Counted from the first letter of the stretch, positions 25,025 through 32,941 are shown. The stretch: DNA of 42,264 nucleotides from an uncultured Clostridia bacterium (GCA_944380875.1 CALWJA010000064.1:1-42264); one strand, 5' to 3'. Notes: generated by a model not told the origin, from the sequence alone. Numbers and translations are program-made.

Positions 25025-25720
25025 TTATTCTTCTATATCGGGCATACATCTTTCGGAAGAGGCCAATGCGCCGCATTCCACAGAAACTGCTCCAGCTTCG
25101 AACAGAACGGAAACACACTCCAACAAGGTGCTTCCTGTTGTTACCACATCGTCTATGAGCAAAAACCGCCGTCCCTTAACGTCCGCACCTTTTCGCAAAC
25201 GGTATGCATCCTTAAGGTTTATTTTTCGCTCTTCCTTTGACAAAGTATGCTGTGGTTTTGTATCTCTGTATTTTTCCAAGACCTGCTGGTATGGCAGGCC
25301 CAGAAGGCGGGCTGTATGTTTTGCCAGCCGCTGGGATTGGTCGAATCCCCGTTCCTTTTTCCGCTTATGGGAAACCGGCACATTGGTCACCACGTCCCAC
25401 TTTTCCGAAAACGGCCATAACTCTTTTGCAAGAAAAGCGGAAAGCCCTCGAAAAGATTCCTCGTTTCCCCGAAATTTATAAGCAAGAATACTGTCTTTTA
25501 CCATTCCCTCATACACAAAAGGCGCATAGCAAGGAATCTGTCTATTCTTCTTTTCATCCGAAAGGATCCTGTTTATATGAGAAAAAGAAAGCATTGCAGC
25601 GCATTTTTCACAAACATATTCGAGAGAATTCGGCAGTAAAACTCCACAGAACACACAGTGCTCCGGAAAGAAGATCCCCATGATCCCGGAAACTATATCT
25701 CTTTTTCCTTTATTCCTCAT
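25025..25720 (-). CDS. comF: ComF family protein (phosphoribosyltransferase-like)
   Basis: A 231-residue ComF protein, associated with natural transformation and DNA processing. It has an N-terminal zinc-type cysteine cluster (HCVFCGVLLPNSLEYVCEKC, about residues 21-40) and a C-terminal phosphoribosyltransferase fold with PRPP loop FLLIDDVVTTGSTLLEC (about 188-204). VSHKRKKERGFDQSQRLAK (about 128-146) is also typical. I prefer the ATG at 25720, with GGTGGAG before it, over a GTG nine bases earlier. The start overlaps the end of recD2 by 11 bases, so the two are coupled. Whether this strain is competent cannot be told. Confidence 0.92.
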   Translation of the reverse strand: MRNKGKRDIVSGIMGIFFPEHCVFCGVLLPNSLEYVCEKCAAMLSFSHINRILSDEKKNRQIPCYAPFVYEGMVKDSILAYKFRGNEESFRGLSAFLAKELWPFSEKWDVVTNVPVSHKRKKERGFDQSQRLAKHTARLLGLPYQQVLEKYRDTKPQHTLSKEERKINLKDAYRLRKGADVKGRRFLLIDDVVTTGSTLLECVSVLFEAGAVSVECGALASSERCMPDIEE

Positions 25721-27926
25721 GCTCTCCACCGCCCAGAAAAGTCAGGAGACCTGTATATCGTTTCGTTTTTCTGTTATTTTCCACCATACGAAAAACCGTT
25801 TCTCTGGTTCCCGCAAGAACAAGAAGGGATTTTGCCCGCGTAATGGCTGTATACAGCAAATTTCGATAGTAGAGCTGCGCAGGCCCGGGAAACATAGGTA
25901 TTACTACCGCTTGAAATTCGCTGCCCTGGCTCTTGTGGACTGTCATGGCGAAGGCCAGCTCCAATTCATTCCCCGCTGTTTCCATTTCATAGGATACCAG
26001 CCTGTCGTCCATCTGCACAGTAAGAGTAGAACTACGCTTGTCAATCTCCAAAAGAATTCCCAAGTCGCCGTTAAAAACGCCTTCGCCAACGGTTCCGTCT
26101 GTTTTTGTCCAAGGGATATCGTAATCGTTTTTAATCTGCATAACCTTATCCCCTTCCCGAAAAAGGGTTCCATTGAGGGTAATTTCCTTCTTCCCTTTTT
26201 CCGGCGGATTGATAACAGCCTGCAATTTTTTGTTCAGTTCATTAGTACCCAGTTCGCCCTTTCTTCCCGGAGCAAGCACCTGGATATCCGTATAGGGCGA
26301 ATAACCGTAGCTTGCCGGAAGGCGTCTGGCGCAAAGATCTACAATTAATCGGGAAAGAGCTCCCGCTTCTTCGCAGGGAAGAAAGAAGAAATCGCTGGAA
26401 TGTACAGAAAGCTCCGGAAACTGCCCCGCAATGATCCGATGGGCATTGGTAACGATCAAACTTTGCATGGATTGCCGGAAAATTTCATTCAGCTGCACAA
26501 CCGGTATCCTGCCGCTGGCAATCAAATCCCCCAGTACATTTCCCGGCCCTACGCTTGGCAGCTGATCGCAGTCCCCTACCATAATCAACCGGCAGCCAAG
26601 GGGCATCGCCCGCAATAGAGCTTCAAAAAGGGATACGTCCACCATGGAAAGCTCGTCCAACACAATAGCGTCGCATTCCAAAAGATCTTTTTCGTTCTTT
26701 GAAAACACGGGTTTATCGTTTTCATCCCAGTTTACCTGAAGAAGCCTGTGGATGGTTTTAGCTTCCCTTCCCGTGAGCTCGCTCATCCGTTTCGCCGCCC
26801 GGCCTGTGGGAGCAGCCAAAAGAACCTTTTCCCCGTTCCTTTCCAAAAGGCGAATCACCGCGTTCAGAGTCGTGGTTTTTCCCGTTCCCGGTCCTCCTGT
26901 AAGAATCAGCATACCCTTGGAAAGAGCCTCCCGAATCGCCTGTTTCTGAAGGGCCGCATACTCCATACCGAATTCCTGCTCCAACTCTAAAATATATGCA
27001 TCCACTCCGTTAATAGACTGTGCTGGAAAACGGATGGCCATATCCATTCGTTCGGCAATATACAGCTCGGAGCGAAAATACCGGGGCAGAAAAATCATTT
27101 CCTGTTCTCCTATCCAGAGAGAAACCAGAGATTGTTCCGCGCAAAGCTCCTCCAGATTTCCGGAAACCAGATCCGGTTCCACACCTAAAAGAGCAACCGC
27201 TACAGCACTGAGTTTATCCGCCGGTAAACAGGTATGCCCGTTTTTCACGTTATGCTTAAGCACATAAACAATTCCCGCCCGGATACGACCGTTATCGTCC
27301 TGAGGACGATCCATAGAAGCCGCGATAGTATCCACTCGGGAAAAATCTATATCCACCCCGTCCTGGCAAAGATAGTATGGATTTTCCTGAATCAGATCCG
27401 TGCACTGAGGGCCAAATTGTTTCCAAATCCGCAAGGCTTCTTCCGGAGAAATACCGTAGCTGCCCAAACGCACCATGGCTTCCCGGATACCATGGGCCCG
27501 CTGGATCTCATTGCTGAATTTTCGGGCCTTGGCAGCGGAAATTCCTTTAATAGCGGCCAGCCGCTCCGGCTCGTTTTCCATTACGTCTAAAGTATGTTCC
27601 CCGAAGGCCTCTACGATCTGAGCGGCCAGGGAAGGTCCTATACCTTTCACCGCGCCGGAAGATAGATATTTCAAAATAGCGGAAGCCGTAGCCGGTTTAT
27701 ACCTCTCAAAAGCCTCGGCTTTAAACTGTGTGCCAAAAGTAGGATGATGGACCCAGGTTCCCATTATACGCAGCTCCTCGCCCACGCTTACCCAAGGCAT
27801 ACTTCCCACTACTGTTACCAATTCTCTACCGTCATTTATTTCTAAAATAGTATATCCGTTTTTTTCATTGCGGAAAACAATCTGCTCCACAGAACCGGAA
27901 AGTTCCAAAAGCTGTTCATCCTGCAT
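25710..27926 (-). CDS. recD2: RecD2-type ATP-dependent DNA helicase
   Basis: A superfamily 1B 5'-3' helicase acting in DNA repair without RecBC. From ATG 27926 (AAAGGGG 11 bases upstream; the frame is open 19 codons earlier) the protein is 738 residues, matching RecD2 (about 740). It has the RecD2 N-terminal OB-like region (SGSVEQIVFRNEKNGYTILEI), helix-hairpin-helix motifs (SGAVKGIGPSLAAQIVEAFG, AIKGISAAKARKF), Walker A LTGGPGTGKTTTLNAV (about 340-355), DEXX motif VLDELSMVDVSLFEALL (about 423-440), GDCDQLPSVGPGNVL, and the C-terminal MTVHKSQGSEFQAVVIP. A promoter and hairpin lie upstream. Confidence 0.95.
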   Translation of the reverse strand: MQDEQLLELSGSVEQIVFRNEKNGYTILEINDGRELVTVVGSMPWVSVGEELRIMGTWVHHPTFGTQFKAEAFERYKPATASAILKYLSSGAVKGIGPSLAAQIVEAFGEHTLDVMENEPERLAAIKGISAAKARKFSNEIQRAHGIREAMVRLGSYGISPEEALRIWKQFGPQCTDLIQENPYYLCQDGVDIDFSRVDTIAASMDRPQDDNGRIRAGIVYVLKHNVKNGHTCLPADKLSAVAVALLGVEPDLVSGNLEELCAEQSLVSLWIGEQEMIFLPRYFRSELYIAERMDMAIRFPAQSINGVDAYILELEQEFGMEYAALQKQAIREALSKGMLILTGGPGTGKTTTLNAVIRLLERNGEKVLLAAPTGRAAKRMSELTGREAKTIHRLLQVNWDENDKPVFSKNEKDLLECDAIVLDELSMVDVSLFEALLRAMPLGCRLIMVGDCDQLPSVGPGNVLGDLIASGRIPVVQLNEIFRQSMQSLIVTNAHRIIAGQFPELSVHSSDFFFLPCEEAGALSRLIVDLCARRLPASYGYSPYTDIQVLAPGRKGELGTNELNKKLQAVINPPEKGKKEITLNGTLFREGDKVMQIKNDYDIPWTKTDGTVGEGVFNGDLGILLEIDKRSSTLTVQMDDRLVSYEMETAGNELELAFAMTVHKSQGSEFQAVVIPMFPGPAQLYYRNLLYTAITRAKSLLVLAGTRETVFRMVENNRKTKRYTGLLTFLGGGEHEE

Positions 27927-28035
27927 GATTCTACAGTCCCCTTTCCCTGCGCAGGGAATGAAATACCGGCAAAAACTGCACATATCGCATCCTGCAGCAT
28001 TATCTTCCTATGTTTACAGATTTCCCTGCCTTTAA

Positions 28036-28068
28036 AACACTAAAAGGGCGCAGACTGGGTCTGCGCCC
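28036..28068 (-). terminator. hairpin and T run between upstream promoter and recD2
   Basis: On the minus strand GGGCGCAGAC pairs with GTCTGCGCCC around a three-base loop and is followed by TTTTAGTGTTTT. It ends the 28130-28483 transcript, but because a consensus promoter lies 47 bases further upstream it may also act as an attenuator for recD2. Confidence 0.8.
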
Positions 28069-28114
28069 TGGGTCAGAACTGCCAAACCATAGGAAACCGC
28101 TGGAATATGTATCT

Positions 28115-28143
28115 AGTATAGTACATCCCTTATGGTTTTGCAA
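28115..28143 (-). promoter_or_regulatory. promoter upstream of recD2
   Basis: On the minus strand TTGCAA, a 17-base spacer and TATACT, overlapping the last codons of the preceding small gene. A terminator-like hairpin follows before recD2. Confidence 0.65.
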
Positions 28144-28483
28144 ACATCCTTTCTATCTTTCTCATGGCCTCCTCGCGGCCGCAGAAAGAGATGCTTCGAA
28201 ATTCTTCCGTCATTTTACGGCAGACCTCTTCCGTTTCCTTATCCACCCCGCAATTCACGCAGATAACCTTTTTCTCCTCCTTGCCCGAAAACCAGCGAAG
28301 GCGGTTTACCGCCCCTCTCAGCGCAATTTCCGCCTCCTCGCTATGGCCCGAAAGAGGCAGGAAATATACGATCTTCCCTTTTACACGGGTCTTGAGCAAC
28401 CAATTGCAGAGCATACGGAAAACATCCGTCAGCCCAATAATCATTAAAAGAGCCAGCAGGATTTTCAGACAAATTTCCCACAT
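28130..28483 (-). CDS. hypothetical membrane-anchored protein (117 aa)
   Basis: A 117-residue protein with one N-terminal hydrophobic helix (about residues 3-30, ICLKILLALLMIIGLTDVFRMLCNWLL) and a small soluble part with IVYFLPLSGHSEEAEIALRGAVNRLRWF and KKVICVNCGVDKETEEVCRKM. I recall similar proteins in Clostridia but cannot name a family. It follows metK, and its GAGGTGAG ribosome site lies in the 3' arm of the metK terminator hairpin. A cytoplasmic domain attached to the inner face of the membrane is the likeliest topology. No function is assigned. Confidence 0.7.
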   Translation of the reverse strand: MWEICLKILLALLMIIGLTDVFRMLCNWLLKTRVKGKIVYFLPLSGHSEEAEIALRGAVNRLRWFSGKEEKKVICVNCGVDKETEEVCRKMTEEFRSISFCGREEAMRKIERMFAKP

Positions 28484-28484
28484 A

Positions 28485-28519
28485 AAAACTCACCTCGCTA
28501 CACTATATGCAGCGAGGTG
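28485..28519 (-). terminator. hairpin after metK that also holds the next gene's ribosome site
   Basis: On the minus strand CACCTCGCT pairs with AGCGAGGTG around an 11-base loop and is followed by AGTTTTT. GAGGTGAG in its 3' arm is the ribosome site for the 117-residue protein that starts four to six bases after the T run. Confidence 0.75.
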
Positions 28520-28548
28520 AAAAGGGTTCCTTGGGGCAGGCTTACGAC

Positions 28549-29745
28549 TTAGCCTTTTACGGCGGCAACCGCCTTAAGGAGCGCCTCCGTTTTATCAGTT
28601 TTCTCCCAGGAAACGCCCAAATCTTCCCGACCCATATGGCCATATTTGGAAACCTGACGATAAATCGGCCTGCGAAGATCCAATGTGCGAATAATGGCGC
28701 TGGGCCTTAAATCAAAGACGGCTTCCACAGCCTTCGCCAAAACTTCGTTGGAATACTGGGAAGTTCCAAATGCATCCACCATAATGGAAACAGGTCTGGC
28801 AACGCCAATGGCATAGGAAAGCTCGATTTCACATTTTTCCGCCAACCCTGCTGCCACTACATTTTTCGCTACATACCGGGCCGCATACGCAGCGGAACGG
28901 TCTACTTTCGTGGGATCTTTGCCGGAAAAAGCTCCGCCGCCGTGGCGCCCATAGCCGCCATATGTATCCACAATAATTTTACGGCCGGTAAGCCCTGCAT
29001 CACCAACTGGGCCGCCGATTACAAAGCGCCCTGTGGGATTTACATATATTTTTGTATTCGCATCCATCCAGCCCTCCGGGATCACTTCCCGGATAACATG
29101 TTTTTCAATGTCCCTGCGGATCTGCTCCAAAGAGACCTCCGGGCCATGCTGTGTAGAAACCACAACAGCGTCCACACGACGGGGTTTTCCGTCTTCATAT
29201 TCCACCGTTACCTGGGATTTTCCATCCGGCCGCAGATAGGGCAGAACCTTTGTTTTCCGCACTTCTGTCAGCCGTCTTGTCAGTTTATGGGCCAAAGAAA
29301 TTGCCAAAGGCATTAATTCCGGAGTTTCATTGCAGGCATATCCGAACATCATGCCCTGATCGCCAGCACCTTCCTTGTCGTCTTCGTCTACAGCGTTCCC
29401 GTTCTGCGCCTCATAGGAAGTATTCACACCCATGGCGATATCCGGGGACTGCATATCAATGGAAGTGATCACTCCGCAAGTATTTCCGTCAAAGCCGTAT
29501 TCCGGCTTGTCATAGCCAATATCGCAGATTACGTCTCTGGCAATCGCGGGAATATCCACATAACACTCTGTGGAAATTTCTCCCATTACATGCACAAGAC
29601 CTGTAGTAGCCGTTACTTCACAGGCCACATGGGCCTGAGGATCTTCCTTCAGGATCGCATCCAGTACAGCGTCGGATATCTGGTCGCACACCTTATCGGG
29701 ATGCCCCTCTGTAACAGATTCAGAAGTAAATAAATATGAAGCCAA
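28549..29745 (-). CDS. metK: S-adenosylmethionine synthetase
   Basis: Makes S-adenosylmethionine from methionine and ATP. The 398-residue protein begins [27 protein letters not shown] (ATP/methionine site, about residues 3-29) and contains [13 protein letters not shown] (about 125-137) and the phosphate-binding [22 protein letters not shown] (about 267-288), all intact. Length is typical. It is placed under a SAM-I riboswitch with a terminator, so its expression should fall when SAM is plentiful. This also supplies the cofactor for the radical SAM activase PflA encoded elsewhere in this window. Confidence 0.98.
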   Translation of the reverse strand: MASYLFTSESVTEGHPDKVCDQISDAVLDAILKEDPQAHVACEVTATTGLVHVMGEISTECYVDIPAIARDVICDIGYDKPEYGFDGNTCGVITSIDMQSPDIAMGVNTSYEAQNGNAVDEDDKEGAGDQGMMFGYACNETPELMPLAISLAHKLTRRLTEVRKTKVLPYLRPDGKSQVTVEYEDGKPRRVDAVVVSTQHGPEVSLEQIRRDIEKHVIREVIPEGWMDANTKIYVNPTGRFVIGGPVGDAGLTGRKIIVDTYGGYGRHGGGAFSGKDPTKVDRSAAYAARYVAKNVVAAGLAEKCEIELSYAIGVARPVSIMVDAFGTSQYSNEVLAKAVEAVFDLRPSAIIRTLDLRRPIYRQVSKYGHMGREDLGVSWEKTDKTEALLKAVAAVKG

Positions 29746-29811
29746 TTTCGTTCCTCCAATCTTCCTTTTTCCCTATCTTTCCTGTTCCGCCTTTTTCACC
29801 TAAACGGACTG

Positions 29812-29842
29812 AAAAAAGCCGCCCGGAAATCTCCGAACGGCT
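29812..29842 (-). terminator. SAM riboswitch terminator in metK leader
   Basis: On the minus strand AGCCG..CGGA pairs with TCCG..CGGCT and is followed by TTTTTT. It lies between the SAM aptamer and the metK start. Confidence 0.85.
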
Positions 29843-29847
29843 GTAAA

Positions 29848-29945
29848 ACCTCATCTTTCGGGCATTCCGCAGGATTTAGCACCTTACTTTCGCAGGTTGC
29901 CGGACATCATAGGGCCTGTTCCCTCCGTCTCTCTTGATAAGGATA
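29848..29945 (-). promoter_or_regulatory. SAM-I (S-box) riboswitch upstream of metK
   Basis: The minus-strand leader has the S-box elements in order: CTTATCAAGAGAG, GGAGGGA, GGCCCTATGATG, CCGGCAACC, GTAAGGTGCTAAATCC and the closing GATGAGG that pairs with the start. All the invariant blocks that I know for SAM-I are present. SAM binding should favour the downstream terminator and reduce metK expression. Confidence 0.95.
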
Positions 29946-29987
29946 TGTAATTTTCAGTATGCTGGTCACATGTATACCAGTAATATT

Positions 29988-30016
29988 AGTATAGCCTCAG
30001 GCAGGAATATTGTCAA
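29988..30016 (-). promoter_or_regulatory. sigma-A promoter for metK
   Basis: On the minus strand TTGACA, a 17-base spacer and TATACT, 40-50 bases before the SAM aptamer. Confidence 0.85.
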
Positions 30017-30078
30017 GGATTCCTAAACCGCTTCATAAGAATTCAGCTTTTTCTACAAAAAACTGCATTTCGATCCCT

Positions 30079-30675
30079 TTATTCCTGCTTGCCCTTCAAA
30101 ATGGGAGAAAGCTTTTTATATACCAGGAAAGTAATCAAAACGTCTGCCAAGCCTTTTACCAGAGTAAGGGGCGCGTTAAACACCAAAAGCCCCTGCCACA
30201 GATTATCAATGCCGGGTACCAAAGCCTTATACATATCCATAATAGCTTCCATAGGGAGAAAAAGCGTATAAGCCGGATACACCACATAGTAATTCAGGAA
30301 AACGCTTCCCACAGTCATAACCAGAAGGCCCACAATGGAACCAATTACAGCGCTTTTCAAAGAAGGTTTTCTACGGTAAAGAATGCCCGCTGGAACCACA
30401 AACAAAACTCCCATCAGGAAGTTACACAGCTCGCCTACTCCCCCAGTCGTGGAAGCAAAAACGTTAAAAAGATTTTTAATCAGGCATACCACTGCACCCG
30501 ACACGGGTCCCAACGAAAAAGACGCCAACAAAGCGGGAAGTTCTGAAAAATCAAATTTCAGATAAGGCGGTAAAAAGGGCAGCCCGAAACTCACAAACAT
30601 GAGAACGGTTGCTGTCGCACCCATAAGGGCGGTTACTGTAATTTTGCGAATATTGATTCTGCTTGCTGCGGTCAT
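30079..30675 (-). CDS. ribU: riboflavin ECF transporter S component RibU
   Basis: A 198-residue integral membrane protein with about six helices. It has the RibU-type features FDFSELPALLASFSLGPVSGAVVCLIKNLFNVFASTTGGVGELCNFLMG (about residues 41-89), which form much of the flavin pocket in the family. Being under an FMN riboswitch makes riboflavin the clear substrate. Energising subunits EcfA, EcfA' and EcfT are not in this window. AAGGAGGGG precedes the ATG. Confidence 0.95.
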   Translation of the reverse strand: MTAASRINIRKITVTALMGATATVLMFVSFGLPFLPPYLKFDFSELPALLASFSLGPVSGAVVCLIKNLFNVFASTTGGVGELCNFLMGVLFVVPAGILYRRKPSLKSAVIGSIVGLLVMTVGSVFLNYYVVYPAYTLFLPMEAIMDMYKALVPGIDNLWQGLLVFNAPLTLVKGLADVLITFLVYKKLSPILKGKQE

Positions 30676-30745
30676 ATAGACCCCTCCTTATTCTTTTGGA
30701 AAGATATGAGATTGCATCCAGAGTGACGGAATAAGGAGCCGGGAA

Positions 30746-30788
30746 ACAAAAATACGCCCTTCTGCAGATAAACATCTACAAAAGGGCG
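30746..30788 (-). terminator. FMN riboswitch terminator in ribU leader
   Basis: On the minus strand CGCCCTTTTGTAGAT pairs with ATCTGCAGAAGGGCG (one mismatch) around a short loop, followed by TATTTTTGTTT. Confidence 0.85.
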
Positions 30789-30815
30789 CAGACAAATCCA
30801 TAAGACCTTATGCCG

Positions 30816-30949
30816 CTTCTTTCATCCGGACTATACCGTCGGCCCCGGGATCACACCGGGTCTGCCGTTGCTATAAGCAACTCTGCTCGCGGGCTCATCG
30901 GCCAAAGCCGCATCACCGCCGGTGGGGAATTACACCCCGCCCTGAAGAC
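30816..30949 (-). promoter_or_regulatory. FMN riboswitch (RFN element) upstream of ribU
   Basis: The minus-strand leader contains the RFN blocks: CTTCAGGGCGGGGTG, AATTCCCCACCGGCGGT, GAGCCCGCGAGC, GGCAGACCCGGTG, ATCCCGGGGCCGACGGTATAGTCCGGATGAAAGAAG. The first and last blocks close P1. FMN binding should promote the downstream terminator and repress riboflavin uptake. Confidence 0.96.
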
Positions 30950-30963
30950 TTTCTGTTGATGGT

Positions 30964-30992
30964 ATAATAGCACATATCTCTTAGATTGTCAA
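30964..30992 (-). promoter_or_regulatory. sigma-A promoter for ribU
   Basis: On the minus strand TTGACA, a 17-base spacer and TATTAT, just before the RFN element. Its -35 box is 28 bases after the stop of the upstream kinase gene. Confidence 0.85.
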
Positions 30993-31019
30993 TTGTTAAA
31001 CAAGCAAAATTGTTTTCCA

Positions 31020-32120
31020 TCAGAAGGATTCTGTATACTCTCCCTCTATACACAAATCACTCCGTTCCGGCACACGACATTCCGCAAAATATACTTCTTC
31101 CAACGGAATCCACCTATCGCGAAACATGGTATACATTTTTTCCCCATTGCGCAGGCAGATCCTGCGCTTTTGTTCCTGGGGATCCACAGTATAAAAAACC
31201 GTCAGATCATATGAATTCCCAAAATAGGGATGGGTGCTGTAAGAGCCCTCTACTATTGTCAAAGAAGATGGTTTTATATTCCGCACCCCTTCATACTGGC
31301 AGCTTCCGCAGTCAAATATCCGGTAAGAAAAGCTTTGACCCCCGGCGAGAGGTTCCAGCACCTCTGTTTTGAAACGTTCATAATGCACGTTTCCTCCCGG
31401 TTCCCGGAAACGCTCCTCGGTTCGCAGTTCCAGCGGCAGAAAAAAGTCATCCATATGAATAACCGCCGCCTCATACAAAGAGGCTAACAATTCCGTAGCC
31501 GTAGATTTTCCCGAGGCTGCCCGGCCATCGATGGCCACTACTACCCTGCTCTTCTTCAGCATAAGAGAGTCTATCGCTCGAATAACAGGCAATAAAGGAA
31601 TATAGCGGCCGTCAATAACCCGATAAGCCGGATGATAGGCTTTTTTGTATGCCTCACTGTGGCTTACTATCGGGCAGCCCCCTTCCCTATATTCGGAAGT
31701 ATAGATTTCCGCTGCAGCAGGCGAAAAAGAGAAAGCGCCCTCCTCCGCCAAAGAGGGGAATTCCTGAAGCTTTTTGAGAAATCGTTCCATGCTTCCTCTT
31801 TTCGTCTCGGAAGAGGCAATAAACATTCGCCAAATATGTGAAAGCGAAATATCTTCGTTTTCTACTGCAGAAAAATATATACGGGCATATCCGTTACCGA
31901 TGGGCTCTACGGACGGAAGTTTTCTCTTGTCCGCCTCATCCATGCCATCCCATTCCTCTTTTAAAATCGCCAGCGCTCTTTCCGGATCCCGAATTAAATG
32001 CCCTCCCCCGAATTCTTGCTGATACAAAAGCTTCACAGCATCCTGGGGTTCCATGTGAGGATAGCGCTTTCCATGGGCGGCCGCAATCTCCCGCCACATG
32101 CTTTCAAGCACGCTGCACAT
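31020..32120 (-). CDS. two-domain P-loop (uridine kinase-like) kinase linked to ECF transporter
   Basis: A 366-residue protein with two parts. The N-terminal half (about 1-185) has a glycine-rich motif LLYQQEFGGGHLIRDPERAL (about 31-50) and a helical region; I remember such segments in Clostridia but cannot name the domain. The C-terminal half is a uridine kinase/phosphoribulokinase-type P-loop kinase: Walker A DGRAASGKST (about 198-207), IHMDDFFLPLELRTEERFREPGGNVHYERF (about 219-248), and TIVEGSYSTHPYFG. The start overlaps the ECF S component by 17 bases, so the two are translationally coupled. Uptake followed by phosphorylation of a nucleoside- or vitamin-like substrate is the simplest inference. 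No terminator follows before the ribU promoter. Confidence 0.8.
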   Translation of the reverse strand: MCSVLESMWREIAAAHGKRYPHMEPQDAVKLLYQQEFGGGHLIRDPERALAILKEEWDGMDEADKRKLPSVEPIGNGYARIYFSAVENEDISLSHIWRMFIASSETKRGSMERFLKKLQEFPSLAEEGAFSFSPAAAEIYTSEYREGGCPIVSHSEAYKKAYHPAYRVIDGRYIPLLPVIRAIDSLMLKKSRVVVAIDGRAASGKSTATELLASLYEAAVIHMDDFFLPLELRTEERFREPGGNVHYERFKTEVLEPLAGGQSFSYRIFDCGSCQYEGVRNIKPSSLTIVEGSYSTHPYFGNSYDLTVFYTVDPQEQKRRICLRNGEKMYTMFRDRWIPLEEVYFAECRVPERSDLCIEGEYTESF

Positions 32121-32646
32121 TGCGGATCAACCCTGCTTTCTGCAGAAGAAGCACCAAAACGGGAATTGCCACCAATTGGATGATAATACCGGGCAAAGCG
32201 GTCACAAAAGAAGCTGTAACCCAGAGCTCCATGGAATATTTCCCCGCCTGAAAAATCAAAGCGTTTACTATACCATAGATCACACGTCCACAAAGCATGG
32301 CAGCCACAAGAGATAGATACACATTCGCTGCATTGGACTTCGTCCGAATCAAACGAATCGCCAAACCGGCTACCAGGCCATAGATGGCCAGCTCACAAAG
32401 CATACTGGGCAGATACGCCATAGGGGGCATTTGCGTCAGCAGGCTGGAAAGAGCAGGCGTCAGAATCCCAGCAGCCAAACCATAGATAGGGCCGCAGATC
32501 AGCCCGCAAAGCAACACGGGAATATGCATGGGCAGGATAACACTACCCGCATTTGGAACGGAATGGAACGCCATAGGGAGTACAATTCCAATAGCAATAC
32601 ACAGTCCTGTCATAACCAGATTCACAGTTTGATTTTTTCGATTCAT
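32104..32646 (-). CDS. ECF transporter S component, substrate unknown
   Basis: A 180-residue membrane protein with about six helices, beginning NLVMTGLCIAIGIVLPMAFHSV and containing MHIPVLLCGLICGPIYGLAAGILTPALSSLLTQMPPMAYLPSMLCELAIYGL, a clear ECF S-component pattern. It is not recognisably RibU, ThiT or BioY. It heads a two-gene unit with a coupled kinase, under a long structured leader with a terminator, which suggests control by the imported compound or its phosphorylated form. Candidates are a nucleoside, queuosine-type base, or vitamin such as pantothenate; none is proven. TAAGGAGG lies nine bases before the ATG. Confidence 0.85.
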   Translation of the reverse strand: MNRKNQTVNLVMTGLCIAIGIVLPMAFHSVPNAGSVILPMHIPVLLCGLICGPIYGLAAGILTPALSSLLTQMPPMAYLPSMLCELAIYGLVAGLAIRLIRTKSNAANVYLSLVAAMLCGRVIYGIVNALIFQAGKYSMELWVTASFVTALPGIIIQLVAIPVLVLLLQKAGLIRNVQRA

Positions 32647-32673
32647 AAATGGCCTCCTTATTTTTTATCCACA

Positions 32674-32724
32674 ATAAATAAAAAGAAGGTATCCACCCTC
32701 CTTCTGGAGAGCGGATACCTTCTT
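32674..32724 (-). terminator. terminator in leader of ECF-kinase operon
   Basis: On the minus strand AAGAAGGTATCC pairs perfectly with GGATACCTTCTT, with an inner CTCC/GGAG hairpin, followed by TTTATTTATT. It lies between a consensus promoter and the first gene, so some RNA switch must control it. Confidence 0.9.
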
Positions 32725-32906
32725 GATATCCAAACAGTTCTTTATTGCAATTTCATTTGTTGAGATGAGGATTGCCAAAATCCGCATCTTTGCGCAACAT
32801 AAAAAGAGAAAAAATTTGGTATGTAACTAAAAAACCATACAAACAGAAATATGTTTCTTGCCTTTCCTACATCGGCTACAGCCGAAGAAACTGTCTTTTG
32901 ACAGCG
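32725..32906 (-). promoter_or_regulatory. unassigned structured leader, candidate riboswitch
   Basis: About 180 bases of minus-strand leader between promoter and terminator. From 5' to 3' I see a CTGTC/GACAG hairpin, a GTTTCTT/AAGAAAC stem enclosing a CGGCT/AGCCG hairpin, a TTTG-TATG/CATA-CAAA hairpin, and a nested element at 32758-32799 (TGTTG/CAACA closing GATG/CATC and GGATT/AATCC). Blocks of TPP, SAM-I, FMN, ZTP, cobalamin, lysine, glycine, purine and THF aptamers that I know are not present. I cannot exclude a preQ1-III or another rare class. Confidence 0.55.
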
Positions 32907-32912
32907 ATAGAT

Positions 32913-32941
32913 AGTATACAGGAAACGCGGATCTTTGTCAA
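32913..32941 (-). promoter_or_regulatory. sigma-A promoter for ECF-kinase operon
   Basis: On the minus strand TTGACA, a 17-base spacer and TATACT. The -35 box contains the TGA stop codon of the DUF3842 gene. Confidence 0.85.

Noticed and set aside
32647-32906. T-box, TPP, THF, cobalamin or c-di-GMP element in the ECF-kinase leader
   Set aside because: No T-box sequence (such as GGGTGGAACCGCG) and none of the conserved blocks of these aptamers that I know could be found.
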